A stretch of DNA of 64,000 nucleotides from Chitinophaga filiformis. GTDB taxonomy: Bacteria > Bacteroidota > Bacteroidia > Chitinophagales > Chitinophagaceae. Both the position numbers and the translations under genes were made by a program. Below, piece after piece: positions 52,273-62,500 of the stretch. The notes under the pieces were generated by a model. That model was not told the origin of the DNA, searched no databases, and saw nothing but the letters and a program-made list of their open reading frames with translations. Numbering within the stretch: the first letter of the stretch is position 1; every line of letters starts with the position of its first letter. Location: NCBI RefSeq assembly GCF_023100805.1, contig NZ_CP095855.1, positions 2,583,001 through 2,647,000 of the forward strand, read 5' to 3'.

Positions 52273-52938
52273 CTACTGTTTCTGCTGCTGTATAATGTTC
52301 CTGATCACAAATTCGGTCAGCGCATTGCGACCGGCAATACCCAGTTTGCCGGCTATCCTGTACCTGTGATTTTCGATAGTACGGATGCTCACATTCAGTT
52401 CATCAGCCATCTGCTTGGTGCTTTTGCCTTCCGCAATCATTTTAATGATGCGGTTTTCCGCTTTACCAAGCCGGTGATACAGTGCCTGTTGTGCGGTTGA
52501 TGAGTTAGCAAGAGATACACTTCTGGTCTCGTCAGGTGTATGCACATGATTGAACTTAGCAAAACGGCCTAGTCGTGAACGGATGCTGAGCAGCAGGTCG
52601 CGTTTTCTGAAAGGTCTTGCCAGGTAATCGTCTGCGCCAAGGTTCATGGCCATGCGCATTTCCTGTTTGTTATCTTTTACACTGATAAAGATCAGCGGAA
52701 TATGATCAAAACCAGGGTCGTTCCTTAGTGCCATAATGAAATGATGTCCGCCTGTTCCACGCAGGTGTGCACCACAAATGATAAGATCGGGTTGCTGTTG
52801 CTGGCAGATGATGATTCCTTCTTCTTCTGAGGAGGCTGTATGGATGTCATAAGATTGGGTAATCAGTAACTGCCGGGTCTGTCTTACAAATACCTGATCC
52901 TCATCTACAAGTAAAATTTTATAGACTGCAGTATTCAT
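52273..52938 (-). CDS. LuxR-type regulator with degenerate receiver domain
   Basis: A 221-residue protein with receiver and NarL/LuxR HTH domains (RIIKMIAEGKSTKQMADELNVSIRTIENHRYRIAGKLG, about 163-200). In the receiver the acidic patch is V11-D12-E13-D14, but the site of the phosphoaspartate is Gly56 (PDLIICGAHLRG), and the conserved lysine before the Pro is Arg108 (YLARPF). It should therefore not be phosphorylated in the usual way. It resembles atypical receivers that respond to other ligands or act constitutively. No kinase is adjacent. It is divergent from the T9SS operon across 1.1 kb. Confidence 0.93.
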   Translation of the reverse strand: MNTAVYKILLVDEDQVFVRQTRQLLITQSYDIHTASSEEEGIIICQQQQPDLIICGAHLRGTGGHHFIMALRNDPGFDHIPLIFISVKDNKQEMRMAMNLGADDYLARPFRKRDLLLSIRSRLGRFAKFNHVHTPDETRSVSLANSSTAQQALYHRLGKAENRIIKMIAEGKSTKQMADELNVSIRTIENHRYRIAGKLGIAGRNALTEFVIRNIIQQQKQ

Positions 52939-52974
52939 CAGAAAAGTGTTTGCAGGTTGATATACAGGTATGAA

Positions 52975-52988
52975 TGTAACCGGTTACA
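52975..52988. promoter_or_regulatory. 14-bp perfect palindrome, candidate operator
   Basis: TGTAACCGGTTACA, 37 nt upstream of the start of the degenerate-receiver regulator. Its place and symmetry fit a dimeric regulator, possibly the protein itself. Confidence 0.4.
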
Positions 52989-53526
52989 ATACCCATACAT
53001 ATAGCGGATACTGGTCAGGCATGCTTAATGGCTCAGGTCTCCGCAGGCCAGAATTACTTGTGTAATAACAGAATGGAATGGTCGTGTGCATTTTAAATTG
53101 GTTAATATTAATGAGTTAGCATAGATGCAGACACACGTATGGCATAGTTTATTTCCGTTGCGCGTGTAGCCTCCATCAGCTGTTTTTTAAAACATGGTCT
53201 TTCAGGTAGAAGATATGGGAATGGTCTTTCCAGTGGCGTAAATATGAATAGAATAACGGGTGCGATTTCAACTAATGATCTTCGTCATATATAAAATAAG
53301 CGCTAGTACTCAAAAAAAGGTGAGCATATACTTACTGCTTATTCCCGCCGGGTCTGGTCATGCGATCTAAGTGACTGCAATTATATGAGTAAATATAGCG
53401 ATTTGTTCACATATGGAAATTTTATGCTGTAAATAAGGATCGTGGGATAATCTCATAGAAATAGGGTAAAATAATATTATTGAAAAAAGGCATTTTGAAA
53501 ATATGCGTACAAGGGTGACAAGAAAA

Positions 53527-53572
53527 GTTATCCACATTTCGGGTCGTTTTCAGGTTGAAAAATGTGGATAAC
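53527..53572. promoter_or_regulatory. Inverted pair of perfect DnaA boxes
   Basis: GTTATCCACATTT (53527-53539) and its exact complement (53560-53572) are 20 nt apart. Each contains TTATCCACA, an exact match to the strong DnaA box consensus. The flanks are A/T rich. It may be part of an origin, a DnaA-titrating site or a promoter element; I saw no further boxes in the region. Confidence 0.5.
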
Positions 53573-53933
53573 CCAAGTCTTCGTTGAGCCGACAAAGGTA
53601 GTTATAACGCTCAGTTCCCGTATGTTTATTGTATGATATAAAAAATATATTTGAATGCTTCGAAGCCTTCATCAGTAAGGTGATCAGGGGTATCATATGT
53701 ATATAAAAACACATGTGAATGATCCCGGAAAATGGCCATTTTTAGATGCCAATTTACATAGTATGTGCCCTGATTTCATTTGTAATGTTCTGATTTATAA
53801 CTGAGAAGTAGGAGGGGGTAACGCTCATTAATTTTTAAAAAGATATTGTTTTATCAATAAATATAGATATTTTTATATTCGAATTTACTATATCCTTGAC
53901 TATCGGATATTTATAAATCATAATCCTAAACCA

Positions 53934-54065
53934 ATGAAGAAAGCTGCCTTATACGAATTGTGGTCCGCTCTGAGAGCGATATTCCATATGCCTGACCATC
54001 GTCCCCGGCTTGCCCGGATCTATATATATAATAATGAGAGGACAATGGGTATCCGGCGTTTCTAA
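53934..54065 (+). CDS. Possible small protein before the T9SS operon
   Basis: A 43-residue frame (MKKAALYELWSALRAIFHM.., basic, with many Arg) starting at ATG 53934. Its stop overlaps an ATG (TAATG at 54063-54067), and the next junction of the operon, 55895-55899, has the same TAATG arrangement. It could be a leader peptide or a chance frame. No signal peptide or known family. Confidence 0.3.
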   Translation: MKKAALYELWSALRAIFHMPDHRPRLARIYIYNNERTMGIRRF

Positions 54066-54124
54066 TGAGAGCAATACATTGGTACAACAGCATTCAAAAT
54101 ACTATTTGCAGTAATCCTAAGCCT

Positions 54125-55897
54125 ATGCGCATAAATTATAATTCTCGCGTGAATCTGCAAAAAATCGTGCAGCAGCGAGTTGGCCGGGTCTTCACCGATA
54201 TTAAAAAGATGTCTGATCGCTGCCTGTTCATGCTACTTTTTATAGTAGGTATGACCTGGTTGCCAGCGAAGGCAAACAATCTGACAGCCGGAAAAGCAGC
54301 TACCGGTGTTACCGTCAACGGTAAACCCTATACCAAATCCGTTTCCATATGGGTAACATATGCCTACAACGGTTCAGGTGCAGACGGTGCTGTGAAAGTG
54401 GGAGATCAGATCGATTATAAGATCTTTATTAAAAATACCGGCGACGAAGCCCTGACAGTGCGTGTAGTAGACACACTCCCTGTACATACCATTTTCTATG
54501 GCGCTTCTCCCGGTGGTACGCTGAACAGTGATGTACTGTCATGGAACAACCTGTCGCTCGCTCCGGGTGCACAGACCTCGGTTTCCTTTTCAGTGAATGT
54601 GGATGGTTCCCTGGCCGGTGTAGACTATATTAATAATACCGGATATGTGGATATCGGAGATGGAAACGGACTACAGCACACTTTTGCTCCTGCCGTAGAC
54701 AACAATATCAATGCAGCTATTGGTACCGACAAAGGATGGCCTTCTACAAGAACGCCGGTTGATAACGGTATGAACTCCATATCCTGGAAGAGCGTTACCT
54801 ACACCGGTACTGGTCCGAACGGTACCATCCAGTCGGGCGACCTCGTTACATATGTGATCCATGTGCAGAATACCGGTACCGAACAACTGACAAACGTGAT
54901 CGTTACCGACTACGTTCCGGTATATACCAACTTCTATGATGCACCAGATGCAGCTCCTGATGCTAATAACCTGTTGACATGGACCATTCCTGCCATTGAC
55001 CCCGGACAAGCGGTAGTCCGCTCCTTCCGTGTAAGGGTGGCAACGGACCTGACAGGGGCCAAAGCGATAGAAAATACAGCTTATGTAAATAACGGGAACG
55101 GTAAAGGCTTCGTTGCTACGCTGCCATCCCTGGCTACAGATCCAAACCAGCCAGATCCAAGTGGCGCCGGTAAACCGTCTACTTCCATTAAGATCGTAAG
55201 CGTGACCTCTTTTGAAGGATGGAAAATAGTACTGAACTCCAGCGGTGAGGCCAGTGTAACTTCAGGCGAAGAACTGTCATATATAATATATGTACGCAAC
55301 ACAGGTAACGTTACCATCCCTACCCTCCAGGTAAGTGATCCGGTTCCTGCCCTGACAACCTTTGCATCTGCTACTGATGGTGGTATCCACCTCGTAGGTT
55401 CAAACACAGTAATGTGGGCGGTAAATAACCTGGCAGCAGGCGCAATTGCCACACTGCACTTTAAAGTAAAAGTTGATCCGCTGCCCGATGGTATAAAGAG
55501 CATCGATAACACAGCCAGGATCCAGATCGGTGGTAACTCTGACTCCACTTCCAAAGCAACCTACCATTGCGACCCTAAAGAAGCGGGTTGCGACAAGGGT
55601 ACCGTAACGAGTATCAAGACTGCCGGTAAGGCTGCAGGTATGGTGATCTCCAACGTGGTAACGCCAAACTCAGATGGTAAGAACGACTACTTTATAGTAA
55701 GAGGAATTGATAAATACCCTAACAGTGCATTATACATATTCAACCGTTGGGGAGGTGTTGTATACCAGAACCCTAACTATGAGAATAACTGGGATGCGAC
55801 GGGATTAAGCGAAGGTACCTATTACTACCGCCTTGAGTTGAACAGCCCTACTGAAGGGATAAAAGTATTCAAAGGCTGGGTAATGATTATTAGATAA
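54125..55897 (+). CDS. T9SS type B-sorted surface protein with DUF11-like repeats
   Basis: A secreted protein of 590 residues if started at ATG 54125; in-frame ATGs at 54065 and 54209 are alternatives, and all leave the hydrophobic signal (CLFMLLFIVGMTWLPAKA) intact. The body consists of three DUF11-like beta domains of about 120-130 residues, each with the pattern ..GDQIDYKIFIKNTGDEALTVRVVDTLP, GDLVTYVIHVQNTGTEQLTNVIVTDYVP and GEELSYIIYVRNTGNVTIPTLQVSDPVP. The C-terminus (NVVTPNSDGKNDYFIVRGI.. IYIFNRWGGVVYQN.. WVMIIR) is the CHU_C / T9SS type B sorting domain. It should be exported by T9SS with the help of the PorP/SprF-type protein encoded next. Role possibly adhesive or structural. Confidence 0.9.
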   Translation: MRINYNSRVNLQKIVQQRVGRVFTDIKKMSDRCLFMLLFIVGMTWLPAKANNLTAGKAATGVTVNGKPYTKSVSIWVTYAYNGSGADGAVKVGDQIDYKIFIKNTGDEALTVRVVDTLPVHTIFYGASPGGTLNSDVLSWNNLSLAPGAQTSVSFSVNVDGSLAGVDYINNTGYVDIGDGNGLQHTFAPAVDNNINAAIGTDKGWPSTRTPVDNGMNSISWKSVTYTGTGPNGTIQSGDLVTYVIHVQNTGTEQLTNVIVTDYVPVYTNFYDAPDAAPDANNLLTWTIPAIDPGQAVVRSFRVRVATDLTGAKAIENTAYVNNGNGKGFVATLPSLATDPNQPDPSGAGKPSTSIKIVSVTSFEGWKIVLNSSGEASVTSGEELSYIIYVRNTGNVTIPTLQVSDPVPALTTFASATDGGIHLVGSNTVMWAVNNLAAGAIATLHFKVKVDPLPDGIKSIDNTARIQIGGNSDSTSKATYHCDPKEAGCDKGTVTSIKTAGKAAGMVISNVVTPNSDGKNDYFIVRGIDKYPNSALYIFNRWGGVVYQNPNYENNWDATGLSEGTYYYRLELNSPTEGIKVFKGWVMIIR

Positions 55898-56934
55898 TGA
55901 ACTGTGATCCTAAAAGTGCAATTATGTACATGACAAAAAAATGGTTTACTGTAGTATTATTACTTTGCCTGGCAGCAGGTTCCCGTGCACAGCAAAGTGT
56001 CCAGTTCAGCCAGTATATCTTCAACGGATTAAGCATCAATCCGGCATATGCAGGTTATAAGGATGTACTGCATCTCAACGCCGCATTCCGTCAGCAGTGG
56101 ACGGGTATAGAAGGTGCTCCACGTACGGCCAGTGTATCGCTGGACGGTCCACTGAACAGAGGTGCCAAAGACGCAAACGTTGGTCTCGGCGTACAGGCCA
56201 TGATGGATAACCTGGGCCCGCAGAGCGCTATTTCACTTTATGCTTCCTATTCATACCGCATCCGCCTGGATGAGGAGGACACCCGTCGCCTCTGTCTCGG
56301 TCTCGGTGTGGGTGCAACACAATATGGCCTGAGCGGTAAAGACCTGGTGTACCTGGATAACGGCGACCGTATCATTCCTGATGGTTCTGCCAAGTCTACT
56401 GCTCCCGATGCACGTGTAGGTATCTATTTCTATACTCCTTCGCTCTATATCGGTGTATCTGCGCTGGATCTCTTTTCCAAGTACAGCAGCTCCGGTTATA
56501 AATGGAGAGGATATACATATGAAAGTATCCGCAGAAAACAACATGTTTATTTAACTGCAGGTTACATGTTCCCGGTGAATGATAAGATTTACCTCAAACC
56601 ATCAGTACTGTTCAAAACTGACTTTGCAGGTCCTGCAGGTCTGGATGCAACATTGATGATGCACATTGATGAACTGTTATGGATAGGCGGTTCCTACAGA
56701 ACGAATCTCTCCGTATTCAACAAGAAATCTGTCGTAAGCAATACGTCGCTTGACAAGGCCAACGCGGCAAGTGCTATTCTCGAATATTACATCTCTCCTA
56801 AGTTCCGTGTAGGTTATTCCTATGACTACAGTATGAACAAACTGGCTGGTGTACAAAGCGGCTCTCATGAACTTTCGATCGGTCTGTTATTTAATTCAAA
56901 GCTTTTCAGTACATCCAATCCCCGCTATTTTTAA
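55897..56934 (+). CDS. PorP/SprF-family type IX secretion outer-membrane protein
   Basis: A beta-barrel protein of 345 residues from the ATG overlapping the previous stop (TAATG); ATG 55930 (MTKKWFTVVLLLCLAAGSRA) would give the shorter, usual signal peptide. The start of the mature part, QQSVQFSQYIFNGLSINPAYAGYKD, is the PorP/SprF hallmark. By family knowledge such proteins help T9SS export or anchor the type B-sorted protein encoded next to them, which fits here. It ends in a strand plus F (LFSTSNPRYF). The OmpA/PD40 gene follows after 26 nt. Confidence 0.92.
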   Translation: MNCDPKSAIMYMTKKWFTVVLLLCLAAGSRAQQSVQFSQYIFNGLSINPAYAGYKDVLHLNAAFRQQWTGIEGAPRTASVSLDGPLNRGAKDANVGLGVQAMMDNLGPQSAISLYASYSYRIRLDEEDTRRLCLGLGVGATQYGLSGKDLVYLDNGDRIIPDGSAKSTAPDARVGIYFYTPSLYIGVSALDLFSKYSSSGYKWRGYTYESIRRKQHVYLTAGYMFPVNDKIYLKPSVLFKTDFAGPAGLDATLMMHIDELLWIGGSYRTNLSVFNKKSVVSNTSLDKANAASAILEYYISPKFRVGYSYDYSMNKLAGVQSGSHELSIGLLFNSKLFSTSNPRYF

Positions 56935-56960
56935 TATTTAAAAGATCATCAAATCTCGAT

Positions 56961-59276
56961 ATGCTACGTTGTTACGCGATATTATTATGCACCACTCTGA
57001 TGGTTCCGGTGATGCTGTTTGGCCAGGAGCAGAAAAGCGTGCGGGTAAGGGCTGATGAGGCTTTTGAAAGACAGGAATATGCTGTTGCAGGATCTCTGTA
57101 TAGCAGGATCATCTCAAAGAAGAAGACCAAGACTTCTATTGATCTCCTGGAACGTATAGCTGCCTGCAATCGTGAAATTGGCCAGTATGATGATGCTGCT
57201 TTCTGGTATGAGAAAATGGACGAACGTCCTGATTGTCCGCCAGTGGCACATTTGCAATATGGGGAAATATTAAAGTGCGCGGGTAAATATGTTGAAGCAA
57301 AACAACAGATAGCCAAATTTAAAAGTTCAAAGCCTGATAGTGTCCGCCTGGCGAATGCTATGATGGCTGGCTGTGACAGCGCTATCGCCTGGAAGAATAA
57401 CCGTCTTGACATGGCGATGGAGAATATCAAGGAGCTGAGCTCATCCGGTTCTGATTATGTAAGCGGTGTAACAAGACAGGGTCTCCTGCTGGTATCCAAC
57501 GGGTACCGTAAAATGACCATGAACCTGCTGCCTGAGAAGAATCCGAAAATTGACACACGTACCAATCAGCCGTACTACAAGGCATATATCTTTAAACAAT
57601 ATTCACAGGGCGTGGCCAATACTTTCGTTGAAGAAGTAGTGCCGCAATTGTTAGCCCTGGTACCTTATCATATCGGTCCTGTATGTTTCAACGCCAGGGA
57701 AGATACCATCTATGTAACACTGAACTCCTGGCAGCAGGATATCGCTAACCGCAAGAAACGCGGTCCTGTAAATGGTGAACGTACAATGATGGTGTTCTGG
57801 TCCGTGAAATCGGGTGACGAGTGGAGACCGCTCGAGCCGCTGAAAGAGATCAACGCTACTGGTTATTCCACCGGTCACGTTGCCCTCAGCCGCGACGGCA
57901 AGACCATGTATTTTGCCTCCAACAGGAAAGGCGGTCAGGGTAAAATGGACATCTGGTACAGTGAAAAACAGAAGAACGGCAGATGGGGTAAACCCAAGAA
58001 CTGCGGTCCGGTTATCAATACGCCTTTCGACGAAGCATTCCCTACCTACAATGAAGAAGACATGTTGTACTTCTCCAGTAAAGGTCATCCGGGCATGGGA
58101 GGCTTTGACATCTTCCGTGTAGCTGGTAAGGGCACCGAATGGCATCGCCTGCAGAACCTGCGCTATCCGTTCAACTCCGGCGGCGATGATCTGGGTTTCA
58201 TCATGAAGGCGAATATGTATGAAGGGTACTTCTCTTCCAACCGTCCTGGCGGCGGTGGCAGCGACGATATCTACCGCTTCATGGATACTCACTTCACAGA
58301 AAGATTCAACAATGACGAAGGTATCCAGCCTTATAAAGATCCGGAGCCGGGATCAAATCCAAATCCGGTTATATTAGCACAGAACAAGCCTGAGAAACCA
58401 GTGGCTGAATCAACAGGAGTAGCTACACCAAAACCGGACGAACCGGTGGTGGTATCTCCAAGACAGACCGTAACTGCGCCGATCAGCTTACCTGGAACAG
58501 TTGCTACATCAACGCCTTCCAAACCTGCTGAGGAACCGGTAGTTCACTCTCCTAAGCAGACTGTAAGCGCTCCGATAGATATTCCAACTACAGTTACTAC
58601 TACACAGCACCCCGTTTCAGAACCGCTGGTAGCGAAAAATGAACCTGCAAGCGAGCCGGTGAAAGAACCGGTAAGCGAACCGGTGAAGACAACGCCTGGT
58701 AAGCGTACGCCTGTGAAGCAAGCGCCTGGTAAGAAGCCTGTGAAGACGCCTGTGGTAGTTGCAGCTCCTGTGGTAACGGCGCCGGAGCCGGTAGTAAAGT
58801 CTGAATATGAACCAGAACCGGTGGCAGAAAAACCGGTTGAGAAGATCGAAACAGTAGCGGTAGCACAGCCACAACAAACCAAACAGGACATCGAAATGTC
58901 AGAAATGGACCATGCTATCCAGAACAAAATGGAAAACATGGAGTTCTACTACGACTATAACAGCGCTATTCTGACCACTAAGTCAAGAAACCTGCTGGAT
59001 AGGGTAGCGGTAGTACTGAACCAGTATCCTGACTGGAAACTGCAGATCCGTTCCTATACCGATAGCCGTGGTTCTGACGCCTATAATAAGGACCTCTCCG
59101 CTTTACGTTGTTATGCGGTAATTGAATACCTGGTGAGGAAAGGTGTAACTTCAAGCAGACTTTACTACGAGAATATCGGTAAAGATCCCAATGATCCATG
59201 CGGTAAAGGTGTACCTTGTACGGATGAACAATACATGCGCGCAAGACGTACCATGTTGAAAATCATTCACAAATAA
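56961..59276 (+). CDS. OmpA-family protein with TPR, PD40 and Pro-rich linker (PorE-like)
   Basis: A 771-residue envelope protein with a signal peptide (MLRCYAILLCTTLMVPVMLFG). It has TPR-like helices (about 25-140), then PD40/propeller repeats (HVALSRDGKTMYFASNRKGGQG, DIWYSEKQKNGRWGKP, LGFIMKANMYEGYFSSNR). A linker at about 460-640 is rich in Pro, Val, Thr and Glu and contains imperfect repeats (SPRQTVTAPISLPG / SPKQTVSAPIDIPT). The OmpA peptidoglycan-binding domain closes it (YYDYNSAILTTKSRNLLDRVA, RSYTDSRGSDAYNKDLS). It resembles T9SS proteins of the PorE/P60 type that tie the machine to the cell wall. Confidence 0.9.
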   Translation: MLRCYAILLCTTLMVPVMLFGQEQKSVRVRADEAFERQEYAVAGSLYSRIISKKKTKTSIDLLERIAACNREIGQYDDAAFWYEKMDERPDCPPVAHLQYGEILKCAGKYVEAKQQIAKFKSSKPDSVRLANAMMAGCDSAIAWKNNRLDMAMENIKELSSSGSDYVSGVTRQGLLLVSNGYRKMTMNLLPEKNPKIDTRTNQPYYKAYIFKQYSQGVANTFVEEVVPQLLALVPYHIGPVCFNAREDTIYVTLNSWQQDIANRKKRGPVNGERTMMVFWSVKSGDEWRPLEPLKEINATGYSTGHVALSRDGKTMYFASNRKGGQGKMDIWYSEKQKNGRWGKPKNCGPVINTPFDEAFPTYNEEDMLYFSSKGHPGMGGFDIFRVAGKGTEWHRLQNLRYPFNSGGDDLGFIMKANMYEGYFSSNRPGGGGSDDIYRFMDTHFTERFNNDEGIQPYKDPEPGSNPNPVILAQNKPEKPVAESTGVATPKPDEPVVVSPRQTVTAPISLPGTVATSTPSKPAEEPVVHSPKQTVSAPIDIPTTVTTTQHPVSEPLVAKNEPASEPVKEPVSEPVKTTPGKRTPVKQAPGKKPVKTPVVVAAPVVTAPEPVVKSEYEPEPVAEKPVEKIETVAVAQPQQTKQDIEMSEMDHAIQNKMENMEFYYDYNSAILTTKSRNLLDRVAVVLNQYPDWKLQIRSYTDSRGSDAYNKDLSALRCYAVIEYLVRKGVTSSRLYYENIGKDPNDPCGKGVPCTDEQYMRARRTMLKIIHK

Positions 59277-59597
59277 GATTATACTGCTAAAAATAGTGAA
59301 ACGCTCTCCCGGTATTGTACCGGGAGGGCGTTTTGCATATAACAAAAAAAATTATTTTTGGGATGGTACCATACCACGTTAGGTACGACACCTTTATAGA
59401 GAGTCTGGAAAAGAGCGAATTAAAAGACATTTTATATTAACCATACGCCTTAAAATACCATTTGCCTGTGAAGACCGGTCTTATATCTGCACATGTTTAC
59501 TAAAAGAGCAACCTGACGTAATAACAACCTGTGGCTTGGATTATTGTAAGCAGAAATAAACCAGTAGTTCCATATCGTCTCAAAAAAACCATCATAA
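59277..59597. other. Intergenic region before the chitinase gene
   Basis: 321 nt with the terminator (59299-59334) and the chitinase leader. TACCATTTG at 59456-59464 is close to a -7 element but one base too long. No other feature is visible. Confidence 0.4.
59299..59334 (+). terminator. Intrinsic terminator of the T9SS operon
   Basis: AAACGCTCTCCCGGTA (59299-59314) pairs with TACCGGGAGGGCGTTT (59318-59333), followed by TTTT. It lies 23 nt after the stop of the OmpA-family gene. Confidence 0.8.
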
Positions 59598-62500
59598 ATG
59601 AAAGTAAATTTTACCTTTCGTAGCGCATTGTCATACCATCGCGTAAGACATGCATTGCTGGTGTTACTGCTCATGCTGGGTATATCCCCCCTCATGGCGC
59701 AGGTGAACCCGCAGGTGCCCGCAACGACAAAGAACCACAACAAACAGGTGATAGGATATATCACCCAATGGGATGCCTGGAAAGACGTGGCCGGCATCGT
59801 GCCCAAAGGAGGCTATAACCAGCTGAACGTGGATTATTCGCAGTACACCATCCTTAACTTCTCTTTTTTCGGTGTAGCGAAAGACGGTTCCCTGCACAGC
59901 GGGGATTTCCGCAATAAAAATATTTACCAGGTAGGCGCCGTACAGGAACCTGCCGCCCTGATAAATGAGGATATTTACAGCAGCTGGGACCTGTTCCTGC
60001 TGAAAGGTGAACTGGATGCTCCTTTATACTATATCTCTGAAGGTAGCTATGCCTACACCCTGGGATACCGTAACGAAGGCAGCGGCTGGAAAAATGTAAA
60101 TACTGGCCAAACCGGCGCTTTCCCTTTATCTGTTCCCAAACAGGGCGGTGCACAGGGGCTGATTGACCTGGCACATGCCAAAGGCGTGAAAGTAATGGCG
60201 TCCATCGGTGGCTGGAGTATGTGTAAACACTACCCTGAAATGGCGGCTGATGCTACCAAACGCGCGAGGTTCGTAGCCAATTGCGTAGACCTGATCAACA
60301 TGGGCTTCGATGGTATCGACTTCGACTGGGAATACCCCAACGATGCAGGTATGAACATCGAAAAGTACAGCACTGCCGACTTTAATAACTTCGCAGCACT
60401 GGTAGAAGCTGTGAGAGCAGCTATCGGTCCTAATAAACTGATCACTGCCGCTTTCGCCGCTGCCCCTGCTAAACTGCAGGGTTTTAACTGGTCACGTTTG
60501 AATAATTCAATGAATTATTACAACATGATGACCTACGACTACAATGGCGGATGGTCTAATAAAGCCGGTCATAATGCGCCACTGTATGATTATCCCGGCG
60601 CTGAATACAGCAACTTCTCTGTAGACGCTACCGTGAAAGCGCTGAAGGCCCTGGGCGTAAATATGTCCAAAGTGAACATCGGTGCTCCTTTCTATGGCCG
60701 TGGTGTTGTAACCAGCGGTACCGCTGCATTGAATGCCGCTACTACCAAACGTGCAGAAACAGTACAGCCCGATGGTCCTATCCAGACCTGCGCCGACTAT
60801 ACCAACTGGCAGAAAGACCTCTGGGATGGTACGCCTAACTACAGTTATATTCTGCAGCAGACAGGTTCCGGATGGACTGAAGGCTGGGACGATGTAGCAA
60901 AAGTACCATACAAAACAAAAGGCAATTATTTCCTGAGCTACGACAACGAGCGCTCTGTAGGAGAGAAAGCTAAATATATCAAGGACAATGGACTGGCAGG
61001 TGTAATTATCTGGCAGGTATTCGGTGACATGCTGAACATGACCAGCAACACCGTTGCTAAGGGCAAGCTTATCTATTGTCCTAATACTACTTCTCCGCTT
61101 GTAAACAAGATCAATGCTGTTTTTGCTGATGGCAGCACGCCAACCAACCAGCCGCCTTCAGTGAACCTGACAGCGCCAACTGCCAATGCAACATTTACAG
61201 CGCCAGCCAGCATCACTGTCAGCGCTAATGCTACAGACAGCGATGGCAGCATTGCAAAAGTACAGTTCTTCAATGGCGCTACCAGCCTGGGTACTGTTAC
61301 AGCTGCTCCATTCAGCATTTCCTGGAGCAATGTAGCTGCAGGCACTTACAGCATCACTGCTGTAGCTACCGACAATGCAGGCGCTTCCACTACTTCATCT
61401 GTAGTATCTGTTACCGTGAAATCAGGTACGGTTGATCCTCCTCCTACCAATAAGGTAGTTGTAGGTTACTGGCATAACTGGAACCTGGCATCTGCTCCAT
61501 ATATCCGCTTACGCGATGTAGACAGCCGTTATAATGTGATAGAAGTAGCTTTCGGTACTACCGGCAGCGACTATTCAACTGTAAGCTTTACTCCGGAAGG
61601 AACTACCGTAGCAGATTTCAAAGCTGATATCGCTGCACTGCAGTCACAGGGTAGGAAAGTATTACTGTCACTGGGTGGAGAGAACGGCACATTGATGCTG
61701 GCTACAACTGCCAACAAACAGTCTTTCGTGACCAGCATGAAGAACCTGCTGGATACTTACAACTTCGACGGTTTTGATATCGATATTGAAGGTGGTACTT
61801 CTTTACAGCTGAACAATGGGGATAACAACTTCATGGCGCCAACTACGCCTAAAGTGGTGAACCTGATCGCAGCAGTGAAAGAGATCGTCTCTTATCGTCA
61901 GGCACAGGGTAAAAACTGCCTGCTGACAATGGCGCCTGAAACATATTACGTACAGACAGCCTACGGCGCTACCTATTCTCCGTTGGTAGGCGCTTATCTG
62001 CCTATCATCTACGGTTTGCGCAACGAACTGTCCTGGATACAGCCACAGCTGTACAATACCGGTTCTGTAATGGGCCTGGACAACAAAGTATACAGCTCAT
62101 CAACAGCTGATTTCATCGTAGCCATGACCGAGATGCTGTTGCAGGGCTTCCCTGTATCAGGCACCAGCCAGACTTTCCCTGCACTGCGTGAAGACCAGGT
62201 AGCATTCGGTCTGCCTGCGGCTCCCGGTGCTGCCGGTAGCGGTTATACTGCACCTGCTGAAGTGAAAAAAGCGCTGAACTACCTGATGAAAGGACAATCT
62301 TACGGCGGCGGTTATACACTGCGTAAAGCAGGTGGATATGCCGGCCTGCGTGGTATCATGACATGGTCTGTAAACTGGGATAAAGTGAACAACAGCGAGT
62401 TCGCTGCCAACTACTATCCTTATTTCTTCGGTTCTACTCCGGGCAATCAGTCGCCGGTAGTGAACATCACTTCTCCGGCTGCAGGCGCTTCCTTCACTGC

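Larger units (their letters stand above)
52939..54124. other. AT-rich gene-poor region with DnaA-box dyad
   Basis: About 1.1 kb of mostly A/T-rich sequence between divergent genes. It holds a 14-bp palindrome (52975-52988), the inverted DnaA boxes (53527-53572), a minus-strand TACCTTTG (53593-53600) and a possible 43-codon reading frame (53934-54065). Elsewhere in it I see no gene. Its size and base composition are unusual for this window. Confidence 0.6.

Noticed and set aside
52939..54124. Riboswitch or RNA gene in the AT-rich gap
   Set aside because: No conserved riboswitch core or tRNA/RNA-like structure could be recognised by eye.
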